This document shows, piece after piece, positions 15,233-23,280 of a stretch of DNA of 64,000 nt. The translations under genes and the position numbers were made by a program. The stretch spans positions 8,829-72,828 of the forward strand of contig JBAVYM010000040.1 of assembly GCA_049698775.1 (NCBI GenBank). Reading direction: 5' to 3'. The notes below the pieces were generated by a model. The model was given only the letters and a program-made list of their open reading frames with translations, ran no database searches and was not told the origin of the DNA. Source of the stretch: REEB76 sp049698775 (GTDB lineage Bacteria; Pseudomonadota; Gammaproteobacteria; Natronospirales; REEB76). Positions within the stretch are counted from its first letter, which is position 1. Each line of letters begins with the position of its first letter.

Positions 15233-17851
15233 TCACAAAACCAGCTTTCCTCCGGCTTCATCGGTTGGAATCGGCTCATTTTCGCCCCAGACGCGGGCGA
15301 GGGTAGCCTGAATTTTCTTTTCCATGCGGGCGATGAGTTCGCGGTTGGTGTTTACCAGCTTTTGCTCGGCTTCGATCTCGGCGACGATGGCTTGCTGGGT
15401 GGCGAGGGGTGGGAGGGGGAGCTTCAAGCTTTTCAAAACTTTCAGACTTAGAATGCCCATCGTGCCACCGTAAGAAAGATTGGCCACCTGCTTGGTCACC
15501 GTCTCTTGGCGAAACGCTTCTACGAAGTAGGTAGCCAGTATCTTTTGCTTGTCCAAAGTGACTTTGAGCAACCGGGGATTGATGATTCCGGGTTCGTGCT
15601 TCTCAGGGACGATCAAAATTTTCCCATAAGTTCCGACGAGGCTTATCAAGACATCGCCCGCTTTGACTTTACAGCTCTCGAGTTCCCGGAACTTCGCCTC
15701 GTCGATGTAGTAGTCTCCGTAGTTAATGTCACCACGAATCACCTGTTCTTGGCCGTATATTTTGTAGCCGGATTTGACGTAACACTCCTTCTTCAGCGAA
15801 GACCCGAACGGGCCAGCCTTCAGACCATTTTTCTCACTCGCTACCAACTCTCCGATCTCCACCATCGGCCAGTCGGGGTGGATGGGGATGTGGGGACGGT
15901 AGTTGTCGAGGACGGTGCGGGCGCCGTCTATGACTTTCTGGTAACCCTCGATCTCCGCCACGATCTCCTTCTGCACTTCCAGCGGCGGAAATGGAATTTG
16001 GAGTTCGCAAAACTTCGTCTTTGATATCTCGGCAAAGGTCCCGCCCGTCGCCAACGCTTGCATCGTCGGAACGACCTTGGTGATTGCCAACGCCACGTAT
16101 TCCGGCACCGCCCGCTGCGGGTCCGTGATCACAACGTTCTTGAATCCCTGATTCGTTGCAATGGGTACGCGATTGATTGCAATGCGACCAATGGTCGCTC
16201 GTGTCGAAACGATCACCGAGTTGGCCGGAATCATTTTTGCGGACGATTCGCGAAGGCCCTTTTCAGAGATCGTACGCCGCGTCGACATGATCGGTGTAAT
16301 GAAATTTCCCGCCGGAAGATCAACCAACGTCGCCCAAGGGATTCCTCCGTTCCAATATTCCTCCACGTCGGACTTAGGCGTCCCGCCGCTTTCCACTCGA
16401 AACAGACTCGCGTCTCCGAGAGATACCAAAGCAACCGAGTGAGTCGTCGTTCCATTTTCTCGATACCGCTCGCCGCTCAGGTTGTAATCGCCACTCGCCG
16501 CGATCTTCTTCTTCGGCACGACCAAGCCGAGCACAGGACGGAAACCCTCACCCCCCGCTTTCGCGGGGGCAGGCCCCACTCTCCCGGCGGGAGAAGGGAG
16601 TACGGATTCGTGCGCCCGCAATCGGCGCAGATATTCCTCGATCTCCGCCAGCACTTGCGGCAAGTCGTTCTTGTCAATCGGCCGCCGCTGCGCGCCGAGG
16701 CTGAAGCCGTCGTTCGCGACCTTGAAGAACGCGATCGTGCCCACCCGCTTGGCCAGCGACTTGTCGAGGATCAGGATTGAGGTCTTGACGCCGGAATACG
16801 GATTGAACACGCCGGCCGGCAGCGAGACGACGGCAACGAGATAGTCTTCCACCAGCAGCTTGCGCAATTGCTTGTAGGCGTTCTGGCTCTGGAAGATGAT
16901 GCCCTCGGGCACGATGATGCCGGCGCGGCCGTTGGGCGTCAGGTGCTCGGCCATGTAACTGACGAACAGCACCTCAGAGCGCTTGCTCTGCACGCCGAAG
17001 CGGTTGTGCGGCCGGATGCCGCCCTTCGGCGACATGAACGGCGGATTGGCCAGGATCACGTCGGCGTGTTCGTTCCAGCGCTCCAGGCTGGTGAGGGTGT
17101 CGTACTCGACGATGTGCGGGTCGGCGAAGCCATGCAAGTACAGGTTCACCAGCGACAGGCGCACCATGTCGGGCGAGATGTCGTAGCCCTTGAAGTTCTT
17201 GGCCAACCGCGCGCGCTCGTCCGGCGTCAGCGTGCTGTGGCCCTTGTTATCGGTGTTGGTTTTCAAGATGTGCTTGTAAGAGGAGATCAGGAACCCGGCG
17301 GTGCCGCAGGCCGGGTCCAGCACGACTTCGTTTTTCTCCGGGTCAACGATCTCAACAATGAAATCAATGATGTGGCGCGGCGTGCGGAACTGGCCGGCGT
17401 CGCCCTGGCTGCCCAGCACCGACAGCAGGTATTCGAAGGCATCGCCGAGGCGCTCGGAATGCTCGTACTGGAATTCGTCAATGACCTTGAGGAAGGCCTT
17501 GAGCGTTTCGGGGTCGCGATACGGCAGGAAGGCATTCTTGAAGATGTCGCGGAACAGCGGCGGGATGCCGGGGTTTTCGGGCATCTTGCCGATGCCTTCG
17601 GCGTACAGGTTGAGCATTTCATGGCCGCCGAGCCCGGGTTGCATCAGCTTTGACCAGCCGTAACGCGCATAGTCACCGGCGAAAAACTTGCGCTTGCCGC
17701 CCATCTCCTCGCTTTCCGCATCCATGTCGTCCATGAACTTGTAGATCAGCGCAATGGTGATCTGTTCGACCTGGCTCTTGGGGTCGGGCACCTTGCCCAC
17801 GAGAATGTCGCGGGCGGTATCTATACGGCGCTTGGTGTCGATATCCAGCAT
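15233..17851 (-). CDS. Type I restriction-modification fused methyltransferase-specificity subunit (HsdM-HsdS)
   Basis: A single frame of about 872 residues joins two normally separate subunits. The first ~500 residues are HsdM: an N-terminal helical domain (MLDIDTKRRIDTARDI), SAM motif I (VLDPACGTAGFLIS) and N6-adenine motif NPPFMSPKGGI. It ends near VVPKKKIAASGDYNLSGERY. The rest is HsdS, with two target-recognition domains. Each is followed by a helical spacer (FPPLEVQKEIVAEIEGYQKV and LPPLATQQAIVAEIEAEQKL), the usual conserved repeat. It would methylate adenines in a bipartite target as partner of hsdR, whose stop is 19 bp upstream. A palindromic repeat is inserted in frame near the junction. 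ATG 17851 was chosen; the upstream extension overlaps hsdR. Confidence 0.92.
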   Translation of the reverse strand: MLDIDTKRRIDTARDILVGKVPDPKSQVEQITIALIYKFMDDMDAESEEMGGKRKFFAGDYARYGWSKLMQPGLGGHEMLNLYAEGIGKMPENPGIPPLFRDIFKNAFLPYRDPETLKAFLKVIDEFQYEHSERLGDAFEYLLSVLGSQGDAGQFRTPRHIIDFIVEIVDPEKNEVVLDPACGTAGFLISSYKHILKTNTDNKGHSTLTPDERARLAKNFKGYDISPDMVRLSLVNLYLHGFADPHIVEYDTLTSLERWNEHADVILANPPFMSPKGGIRPHNRFGVQSKRSEVLFVSYMAEHLTPNGRAGIIVPEGIIFQSQNAYKQLRKLLVEDYLVAVVSLPAGVFNPYSGVKTSILILDKSLAKRVGTIAFFKVANDGFSLGAQRRPIDKNDLPQVLAEIEEYLRRLRAHESVLPSPAGRVGPAPAKAGGEGFRPVLGLVVPKKKIAASGDYNLSGERYRENGTTTHSVALVSLGDASLFRVESGGTPKSDVEEYWNGGIPWATLVDLPAGNFITPIMSTRRTISEKGLRESSAKMIPANSVIVSTRATIGRIAINRVPIATNQGFKNVVITDPQRAVPEYVALAITKVVPTMQALATGGTFAEISKTKFCELQIPFPPLEVQKEIVAEIEGYQKVIDGARTVLDNYRPHIPIHPDWPMVEIGELVASEKNGLKAGPFGSSLKKECYVKSGYKIYGQEQVIRGDINYGDYYIDEAKFRELESCKVKAGDVLISLVGTYGKILIVPEKHEPGIINPRLLKVTLDKQKILATYFVEAFRQETVTKQVANLSYGGTMGILSLKVLKSLKLPLPPLATQQAIVAEIEAEQKLVNTNRELIARMEKKIQATLARVWGENEPIPTDEAGGKLVL
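16544..16600. repeat. Palindromic repeat inserted in frame inside hsdM-S
   Basis: Two perfect hairpins lie side by side in the coding sequence. One is CCCCCGC-TTTC-GCGGGGG (16552-16569), the other TCTCCC-GGC-GGGAGA (16580-16594). Together they resemble the proteobacterial intergenic repeats that read like ctctccc...gggagag. Translated with hsdM-S they give the low-complexity stretch SVLPSPAGRVGPAPAKAGGE between the helix ending YLRRLRAHE and the conserved HsdM tail. The reading frame is intact across it. Confidence 0.65.
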
Positions 17852-17870
17852 GGTGCCCTGTGATCCGGTG

Positions 17871-20411
17871 TTACATGAACGCGTTGAGTGACACGTAGTC
17901 TTTGACGTAGTCCGGGACCAGCGCACGATAGCGAGACGGCACAGCCTTGTAATCGCGGGTCGAGAAGAACGGGTTGGTGGCGAGATCGGTGAACTGGCGT
18001 TTGTCTATGGTGCCGCGCAACTCATCGCTGACAATGTAGGCCTTGAAGAAGTTCTTGATGGCCGGCATGGCGGCAGCCTCGCTGGGCTTGTGGTCGTTAA
18101 CGAACTTGGCAAACTCCTCTTCCAGCAACTCGTCTTTGGACTTGAAGCGCGGAATCAAGCCAAATACCTTCTCCAGGATTTCGCGCAGGCTGACGCGGCG
18201 ATCCACCGCCGCAGCCTTGCGCAGTTTGTCGAGCGTGTAGTACTCCTCGGGCTTGTCGAAGACCTCACGATTGACGTAGTCAATCACCCGATCCCACTGC
18301 CCGGCTTCGACCGCCTTGGCGATGGTCTGGTCTGCGCGCACCGTATCCTCAAAGCGGTCGAAGAACATGCGATCTATCTTCATGCCCTGGTGGCCGATAA
18401 TCTCTTGCTTAATCCCGGTAAGAATGTCAGACCCAAGATGCTCGTAGTTGCCAGCGTATACGACGGGGCCAGTGCCTCGATCCTCATCGCTCCTTACGTG
18501 AGGTTGGGGAAGCTTGATCACTTCGTCATAATTGAATTCCATTTCGAAGTATTCGCAGTTGGCGAAGAAATCGAACAGCTTGAAGGTGGTCTTCTCCGGC
18601 TGCATGACCCCGGCCTTGATCGTGTCATCAAAAAGCTCGTCCAGGAAGTTGTGCCTGCGCGTGCCACGCCCCTTGATCTGGATGAAATCCGTGGGCGAAA
18701 AGATCGGCCGGAACAAGCCGATATTAAGCAGGTCGGTGCAGTCGTAGCCGGTGGTCATCATGCCGACGGTCACGCATACACGCGCCTTGCTGGTTTTATA
18801 GCCCGGGATGAAGTTTCCAGAGCCGAGCAGGTTATTGTTGGCGAAGTTGACCGTGAACTGCTGGGCATCGGGAATCTGGGAGGTAACCTGTACCGCAAAG
18901 TCCGACTGATACTTGCCGGGAAACACACGGTCGGCCATCTGGTTGAGGATCTGTACCAGCTTGGCGGCGTGGTTCTGGCTGACTGCGAAGATAATTGACT
19001 TGCCGACTTCGCCGCTGACCGGATCTCGCAGTGCATTCTCCAGGAAGGTTTTGCACAGAATTTCATTGGTCGCCTTCGAGAAGAATCGTTTCTCGAATTC
19101 CCGTTGTTTGAACGCCTCCTTCTTATCCTCGCCGGTGTCGTCGGTGAAGGTAACAATGAAGCCGTCTTCGGATAGCAATTGCGTAGTGACGTCACTGCGT
19201 GCGTCTATCACGGTGGGATTGACGAGGTATCTGTCCCGCACTCCGTCCAGCAGCGAATAACGGTAGGTCGGCTGGCTGTTTTCACATCCGAACGTTCGAT
19301 AGGTATCCAGCAGCAGGCGGCGCTCAGCCTCACGCGGATCGCGAGTGGTCGAGTTTTTATGATCAAACCGTTTCAGATAATCACGGGGCGTCGCGGTCAG
19401 GCCCAGCTTGTAACCGACGAAATAGTCGAACACGGCGCGCGCATTACCACCGATGGAGCGGTGGGCTTCATCGGAAATAACCAGATCAAAATCCGTGGGC
19501 GAAAACAGGCTCTGGTACTTGTTGTTGAACAACAGGGATTGGACCGTGGTTACCACGATCTCCGCGTGCCGCCAGTCGCCTCGGTTTTCCTTGTAGATCA
19601 CCGTCTGGAAATCCGCGGACAGCATGGCCACAAAGGCTTTTCGGGCCTGCTCTTCGAGTTCCAGGCGATCCACCAGAAACAGAACGCGCCGGGCATTGCC
19701 GGTACGCAGGAACAACTTCACCACGGCGGCGGCAGTGAGGGTCTTGCCAGTGCCGGTCGCCATCTCGAACAGAAAACGGTCCTTGCCATCTCGCACCGCA
19801 TCCTGCAAGCAATGGATGGCCTTGAGCTGGTACGGGCGCAGGAAGCGCAGCTTGTTGGCCTGGATGTAGGCCGAGCGTTCAGCTTGGTTCTTCCATCCGG
19901 CCTCGGATGCGTAGCTCGGGCGCTGGGTCAGAACGATGTAATCCGACGCGACATTTTGGTCACTTAGTTGTTGCGGGTTGGGTTCGACCTTCTGGTAGCC
20001 GATAACAGATTCGGGAGTCGGGAAAGTCGTGATGACGTAGGGATTCCCACGTTCCAGGTCCCAGAAATAGTGCAGGTTGCCGTTGGAGAGGATGACGAAG
20101 CGGCAGTTTTGTGACTTGGCGTACTTGCGTGCTTGTTCCTTGCCAACCAGTGGATTTTTATCCTCGGATTTTGCTTCAAGAACAATTAGCGGGAAACTTC
20201 TTGAATCGAGCAACAGGAAATCAATAAATCCGTTTTTCGTCTTTTCGAAATTCTGTCCAAATCCATCAATCTGAGCGGTGGTGATCTTGACGTTCGGTTC
20301 GAGAACAATATTGGCCTTGCCCTTCTCATCGTCGAAGAAACGCCAGCCTGCTACTTCAAGCAGCTTATTGATTTTGATACGGGCTTTCGCTTCCGGGTTC
20401 AGTGGAGCCAC
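17871..20411 (-). CDS. hsdR: Type I restriction endonuclease subunit HsdR (EcoEI-like)
   Basis: The translocase-nuclease subunit that cleaves DNA unmodified at the target of the cognate methyltransferase. 846 residues, in the range of the shorter EcoEI-type subunits. The N-terminal nuclease domain shows IDFLLLDS and LIVLEAKSED, a PD-(D/E)xK-like arrangement. The SF2 helicase follows, with Walker A FEMATGTGKTLTAAAVV, DEAH box SDEAHRSIGG, GLTATPRDYLKRFD and motif VI IQIKGRGTRRHN. The C-terminal helical region resembles EcoEI_R_C. The stop lies 19 bp before the hsdM-S start, so one transcript is likely. Confidence 0.94.
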   Translation of the reverse strand: MAPLNPEAKARIKINKLLEVAGWRFFDDEKGKANIVLEPNVKITTAQIDGFGQNFEKTKNGFIDFLLLDSRSFPLIVLEAKSEDKNPLVGKEQARKYAKSQNCRFVILSNGNLHYFWDLERGNPYVITTFPTPESVIGYQKVEPNPQQLSDQNVASDYIVLTQRPSYASEAGWKNQAERSAYIQANKLRFLRPYQLKAIHCLQDAVRDGKDRFLFEMATGTGKTLTAAAVVKLFLRTGNARRVLFLVDRLELEEQARKAFVAMLSADFQTVIYKENRGDWRHAEIVVTTVQSLLFNNKYQSLFSPTDFDLVISDEAHRSIGGNARAVFDYFVGYKLGLTATPRDYLKRFDHKNSTTRDPREAERRLLLDTYRTFGCENSQPTYRYSLLDGVRDRYLVNPTVIDARSDVTTQLLSEDGFIVTFTDDTGEDKKEAFKQREFEKRFFSKATNEILCKTFLENALRDPVSGEVGKSIIFAVSQNHAAKLVQILNQMADRVFPGKYQSDFAVQVTSQIPDAQQFTVNFANNNLLGSGNFIPGYKTSKARVCVTVGMMTTGYDCTDLLNIGLFRPIFSPTDFIQIKGRGTRRHNFLDELFDDTIKAGVMQPEKTTFKLFDFFANCEYFEMEFNYDEVIKLPQPHVRSDEDRGTGPVVYAGNYEHLGSDILTGIKQEIIGHQGMKIDRMFFDRFEDTVRADQTIAKAVEAGQWDRVIDYVNREVFDKPEEYYTLDKLRKAAAVDRRVSLREILEKVFGLIPRFKSKDELLEEEFAKFVNDHKPSEAAAMPAIKNFFKAYIVSDELRGTIDKRQFTDLATNPFFSTRDYKAVPSRYRALVPDYVKDYVSLNAFM

Positions 20412-20420
20412 AACAACCCT

Positions 20421-20728
20421 TTAATGTTTTCGGCCAGATTTTGCCCGCCCTGGTCCCTGACGGCGCACAACATAATACGCCATGAAATATAGCAGCCCGG
20501 CCACGCCCGACAGCGTAGTGCCGTCCTTCTTTGCCTCGATCACGCCTGCCGCCTTGCCGGCAATGAACAGCAGGTAATCGCAGGGCTGCTGGCCAGCGGA
20601 AACTCGCGCACCGCGACGCCTTCGGCGGCATTGCGGTTGAAATCCGCCATGTCCTGGAGCGCCCAACCGGCCGCCGTGAGCAATGCGTCAATTTTCTCGC
20701 GGATAAGTTGTTCAGGGGTAAGTGTCAT
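20421..20728 (-). pseudogene. Frameshifted N-terminal remnant of a second hsdR
   Basis: The first 47 codons (MTLTPEQLIREKIDALLTAA, then VAVREFPLAS) match the start of a type I HsdR nuclease domain. The homology then continues in a neighbouring frame as CDYLLFIAGKAAGVIEAKKD GTTLSGVA, containing the nuclease core Glu-Ala-Lys. A single-frame shift near 20585-20600 separates the halves. After SGVA the similarity stops and a stop codon ends the frame just before the intact hsdR. Its nuclease sequence differs from that of the intact HsdR, so it is a relic of another allele rather than a simple duplication. Confidence 0.7.
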
Positions 20729-20820
20729 TCCCTGCTCTGCTCGGCTGCCCAGTTTTCAATGGCCAGACCAGGAACCCGGCCTCTCCTGGACCAGCAGCCA
20801 CTTTTGTTCTTCGGTCAACA

Positions 20821-21249
20821 TCAATCTACGTCCCCGATTTCGGATGTGGAAAGTGTGCCCGCAACCGTCTCACACGCCGCGACCAGATCGGTCACGATGC
20901 GGGTGTCTATATCGAGCGTGCCCTCGTATTCCGCAACATTGCGCAGGTTATGGCATTTATCCAGTACGCGCCATACCTCGGGACCGAGACTGAGGGTATG
21001 CGGCAGCACCTGGAATACGATGTAGCGATGTTTGGCGCGATAGCCCATGCGTCGCAGCGCCGCAAGGCACAGTGCATGCGCGGCGTTGTAGGCCAGATCA
21101 AATCGGCTTTCCAAGGCCAGCGATTTGTTTTTCGCATCCTTCAACCGTGCTAAACCGGAGCGTTTCAGATCCGTGATTTCTTTTGCATCTGCCGGCTCGG
21201 CGGTCAACGGTTTGCCGGGACCGCACAGGTTCTCAAGCGCGGAGTTCAT
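20821..21249 (-). CDS. HEPN-domain protein paired with nucleotidyltransferase (SAV_6107-like)
   Basis: A 142-residue helical protein. It starts 17 bp inside the end of the nucleotidyltransferase gene (stop at 21233), which suggests translational coupling. The sequence YNAAHALCLAALRRMGYRAK and then KCHNLRNVAEYEGTLDID resemble the SAV_6107-type HEPN proteins encoded next to minimal nucleotidyltransferases. The segment RNVAEYEG lacks the histidine of the canonical R-x4-6-H ribonuclease motif, so catalysis by the usual route is doubtful. By analogy to HEPN/MNT modules it would be the toxin or the AMPylation substrate. ATG 21249 was chosen over a start two codons earlier. Confidence 0.7.
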   Translation of the reverse strand: MNSALENLCGPGKPLTAEPADAKEITDLKRSGLARLKDAKNKSLALESRFDLAYNAAHALCLAALRRMGYRAKHRYIVFQVLPHTLSLGPEVWRVLDKCHNLRNVAEYEGTLDIDTRIVTDLVAACETVAGTLSTSEIGDVD

Positions 21250-21907
21250 TCTCACTCCCCATCAACCAAATTTTGGGTTGTTCCAGCACGCGGGTTACAA
21301 AAGCGTTTTTAGCTTTGATGCGTTTGGCGAGCTCTTTACGCGAATAGATCGTGGGGTTGATCTCCCGACCGACCTTCTCCGCTGCCGGCTGCAGCGCCAG
21401 GATGGTGTCGGCGTAATTGAGTTTATCGGAGACGATCATCAGGTCAATATCGCTGGAAGCGGTGTCGCTGCGTTTGGCAATCGAGCCGTACACGAATGCA
21501 ACGCTTATCTTCCCGGCGAGTGGCGCAAGTGCCTCGCGCAGGGGTTCGGCCAGACCCACGGTTTTCTGCAGGATGCCGACAAGTTCATTGTATATAGGCG
21601 CATCTGGATTGGCCTGGTAGTGCTTCTGATTGCCAATCTGTCTCATCGTCAGCAGACCGCTGGCGGTGAGCGCGGCAAGCTCGCGCTGTACCGCGCCGGA
21701 ACCCGCACCCGTCGAGGTAATCAGCTCCGTCACGGTGAAGCTGCGCTGCGGCTGCCCATACAACGCGCCCAGCACGCGTTGCTGTGTGGTAGTGAACAGC
21801 GCATCTGCCAGGCTGGTCGTGGGGCTGGTCCGCGCGACGTAGCGTGCGGGTAATTCCCCGACGCCATGACGGAATTGTCGGGCCTTGTCTTTAGTCTTAG
21901 CACCCAT
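21233..21907 (-). CDS. Winged-helix minimal nucleotidyltransferase, HEPN partner
   Basis: About 224 residues. The N-terminal half is a winged helix: LFTTTQQRVLGALYGQPQRS, then TELITSTGAGSGAVQRELAA, SGLLTMRQIGNQKHYQANPD. The C-terminal half is a polymerase-beta-type nucleotidyltransferase with AFVYGSIAKRSDTASSDIDL, giving the GS...DxD active site. MNT partners neutralise HEPN toxins by modifying them; the DNA-binding half here could repress its own operon. The candidate start codons (21907 and 21916) lie within a perfect inverted repeat. The gene overlaps the following HEPN gene. Confidence 0.8.
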   Translation of the reverse strand: MGAKTKDKARQFRHGVGELPARYVARTSPTTSLADALFTTTQQRVLGALYGQPQRSFTVTELITSTGAGSGAVQRELAALTASGLLTMRQIGNQKHYQANPDAPIYNELVGILQKTVGLAEPLREALAPLAGKISVAFVYGSIAKRSDTASSDIDLMIVSDKLNYADTILALQPAAEKVGREINPTIYSRKELAKRIKAKNAFVTRVLEQPKIWLMGSENELRA

Positions 21908-21935
21908 ATTGGGCATGATAATACCCAATATGGGT
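21902..21935. promoter_or_regulatory. Perfect 12-bp inverted repeat over the MNT start, candidate autoregulatory operator
   Basis: ACCCATATTGGG (21902-21913) is repeated inverted as CCCAATATGGGT (21924-21935) around a 10-bp centre. Each arm itself contains CCCA-N3-TGGG, so there are two palindromic half-sites 21 bp apart, two helical turns. The right arm lies upstream of both candidate starts and the left arm overlaps ATG 21907. A dimeric winged-helix protein is encoded immediately downstream, making this a strong candidate for its own binding site. That link is inferred. Confidence 0.7.
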
Positions 21936-21962
21936 AGATGCAAACGTGGGTTATGCCCTTGC

Positions 21963-22700
21963 TTAACCGGCTTTGCGACCGTGGCAATCGCGGAAGCGCA
22001 GGCCGCTGCCGCAGGGACAGGGCGCATCCGGCCCCACGGTAGCCATGGTGTCATTGCGGCCGAGGCTGGCGGGGCGTTGGAAATGACGTTGCATGGTGAG
22101 CTTGTCGAAGGGGCCGATGCGCTCGCGGCCATCGAATTTGAAATCGGTGTACAGACCGTTCGCGTCCACATAATGCAGAAAGGTCTGCGCCCACCATTCG
22201 CCCGCGAACGGCTCGCGCCAATGGGGCACATCGGCACCGCGATAGATGAGCATGTCGCCGGGCGCGAGGGCCAGCGCCTTGTCCGCACCGTCCGCGGTGA
22301 CGCACAGCGGCCACAAGGCAGGAGCTTTGAAACCCAGCGCGAGTGAAGTGCTGATCTCACAGGACGGCCGATCCAGGTGCTTCGGCAGAATCGCGCCGTT
22401 GCCGTAGATGCGCAGATAGGAATAACAGGGCAAAAGTTTCAGGCCGGTGGCCTGCTCGATCGCGGGTTGCAGCTCCAGCAGCAAGGTCTCGCTGAAGGCA
22501 TCGGCATAGTGGCCGATGGCGGCGCGGAACATTTCCTCGGGTTCATAGTAACCCGGCCAGTTGCGTTGCAGCAGCGCATACGTGGCCATGAAGCGCGCGC
22601 TTTCGGCGCTGATGACGGCACGCAGCACCGTGTAGCCACTCTGCCGGAATTGCTCGGGATGACCTGATGGCGAAGGTGATTGAGTGGCGGGAACGCTCAT
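21963..22700 (-). CDS. 2OG-Fe(II) oxygenase-like protein with C-terminal SEC-C zinc motif
   Basis: A 245-residue protein with a phytanoyl/prolyl-hydroxylase-like double-stranded beta-helix pattern. LPKHLDRPSCEIS supplies a candidate His-x-Asp iron site, GDMLIYRGADVPHWREPF the distal His, and Arg/Trp residues follow (ERIGPFDKL). The last ~20 residues, CPCGSGLRFRDCHGRK, are a textbook SEC-C zinc knuckle (C-x-C-x8-C-H), also found in SecA and many unrelated proteins. The substrate is unknown. It stands alone between the toxin-antitoxin operator and panD. Confidence 0.75.
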   Translation of the reverse strand: MSVPATQSPSPSGHPEQFRQSGYTVLRAVISAESARFMATYALLQRNWPGYYEPEEMFRAAIGHYADAFSETLLLELQPAIEQATGLKLLPCYSYLRIYGNGAILPKHLDRPSCEISTSLALGFKAPALWPLCVTADGADKALALAPGDMLIYRGADVPHWREPFAGEWWAQTFLHYVDANGLYTDFKFDGRERIGPFDKLTMQRHFQRPASLGRNDTMATVGPDAPCPCGSGLRFRDCHGRKAG

Positions 22701-22768
22701 GGATTCGACGGTGATTTAGATTGGAGCAGCTTAGTCTTTTGGTGTGCGCAGTCAACCGGCATAATTTG

Positions 22769-22824
22769 TCACCTCCGCGAAGCCTGTCTTCGCGAAAGCG
22801 GGGACAAGTTTCGCGGGAATGACG
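22769..22824. repeat. Palindromic intergenic repeat of the cgcgaaag type
   Basis: The gap between panD and the oxygenase gene contains CGCGAAG-CCTGT-CTTCGCG (22776-22794), then AGCGGGGACAAGTTTCGCGGGAATGAC. This resembles the common proteobacterial dispersed repeat reading GTCATTCCCGCGAAAGCGGG, here imperfect. It may act as a transcript-end hairpin or be a decayed mobile repeat. Confidence 0.45.
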
Positions 22825-22849
22825 AAGAAGAAAAACCGCTTTCAGGCGG
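22822..22849 (-). terminator. Weak intrinsic terminator after panD
   Basis: On the minus strand the panD stop codon lies within a small hairpin, CCGCC-TGAA-AGCGG (22836-22849; four Watson-Crick pairs and one wobble). It is followed by TTTTTCTTCTTC. The stem is short but the T-rich tail is good, at the expected end of the pcnB-panD unit. Confidence 0.45.
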
Positions 22850-23222
22850 CTTGGACGGGGATAGCGTTGGAGGTGCGAGTAACTGTGTTGTGCGCGTCGA
22901 GATACACGAGTCTCGGTATATGGTTGATTGCCTCTGCGGCGTTGAGCTGCGCGTAGGCGCAAATAATCACGATGTCGTCGGGCTTGGCGCGGTGGGCGGC
23001 GGAGCCGTTGACGGAGATGACGTGCGAGCCGGCTTCAGCACGAATCGCGTAGGTGGTAAAGCGCTCGCCGTTGCTGACGTTGTAAATCTGGATCTGTTCA
23101 TAAGGCAGGATGCCGGCCGCGTCCAGCAGATTTGCGTCAATGGCACAGGAACCTTCGTAGTCCAGTTCCGCGTGGGTCACGCGGGCGCGGTGCAGCTTGG
23201 CTTTGAGTAGGGTGAGTTGCAT
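22842..23222 (-). CDS. panD: Aspartate 1-decarboxylase PanD
   Basis: A pyruvoyl enzyme that makes beta-alanine from aspartate for pantothenate. 126 residues from ATG 23222. The precursor self-cleaves at Gly24-Ser25, visible in LDYEGSCAID. KLHRARVT carries the active-site Lys9 region. YNVSNGERFTTYAI and NGSAAHRAKPDDIVIICAYA are the other signature segments. It follows panC by about 60 bp in the order panB-panC-panD. Confidence 0.97.
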   Translation of the reverse strand: MQLTLLKAKLHRARVTHAELDYEGSCAIDANLLDAAGILPYEQIQIYNVSNGERFTTYAIRAEAGSHVISVNGSAAHRAKPDDIVIICAYAQLNAAEAINHIPRLVYLDAHNTVTRTSNAIPVQAA

Positions 23223-23280
23223 GGAAATCACGGAGTTTGAGCGAGTGCAGGCATATTTTACCCTGTCCCGGTGCGGGCTC

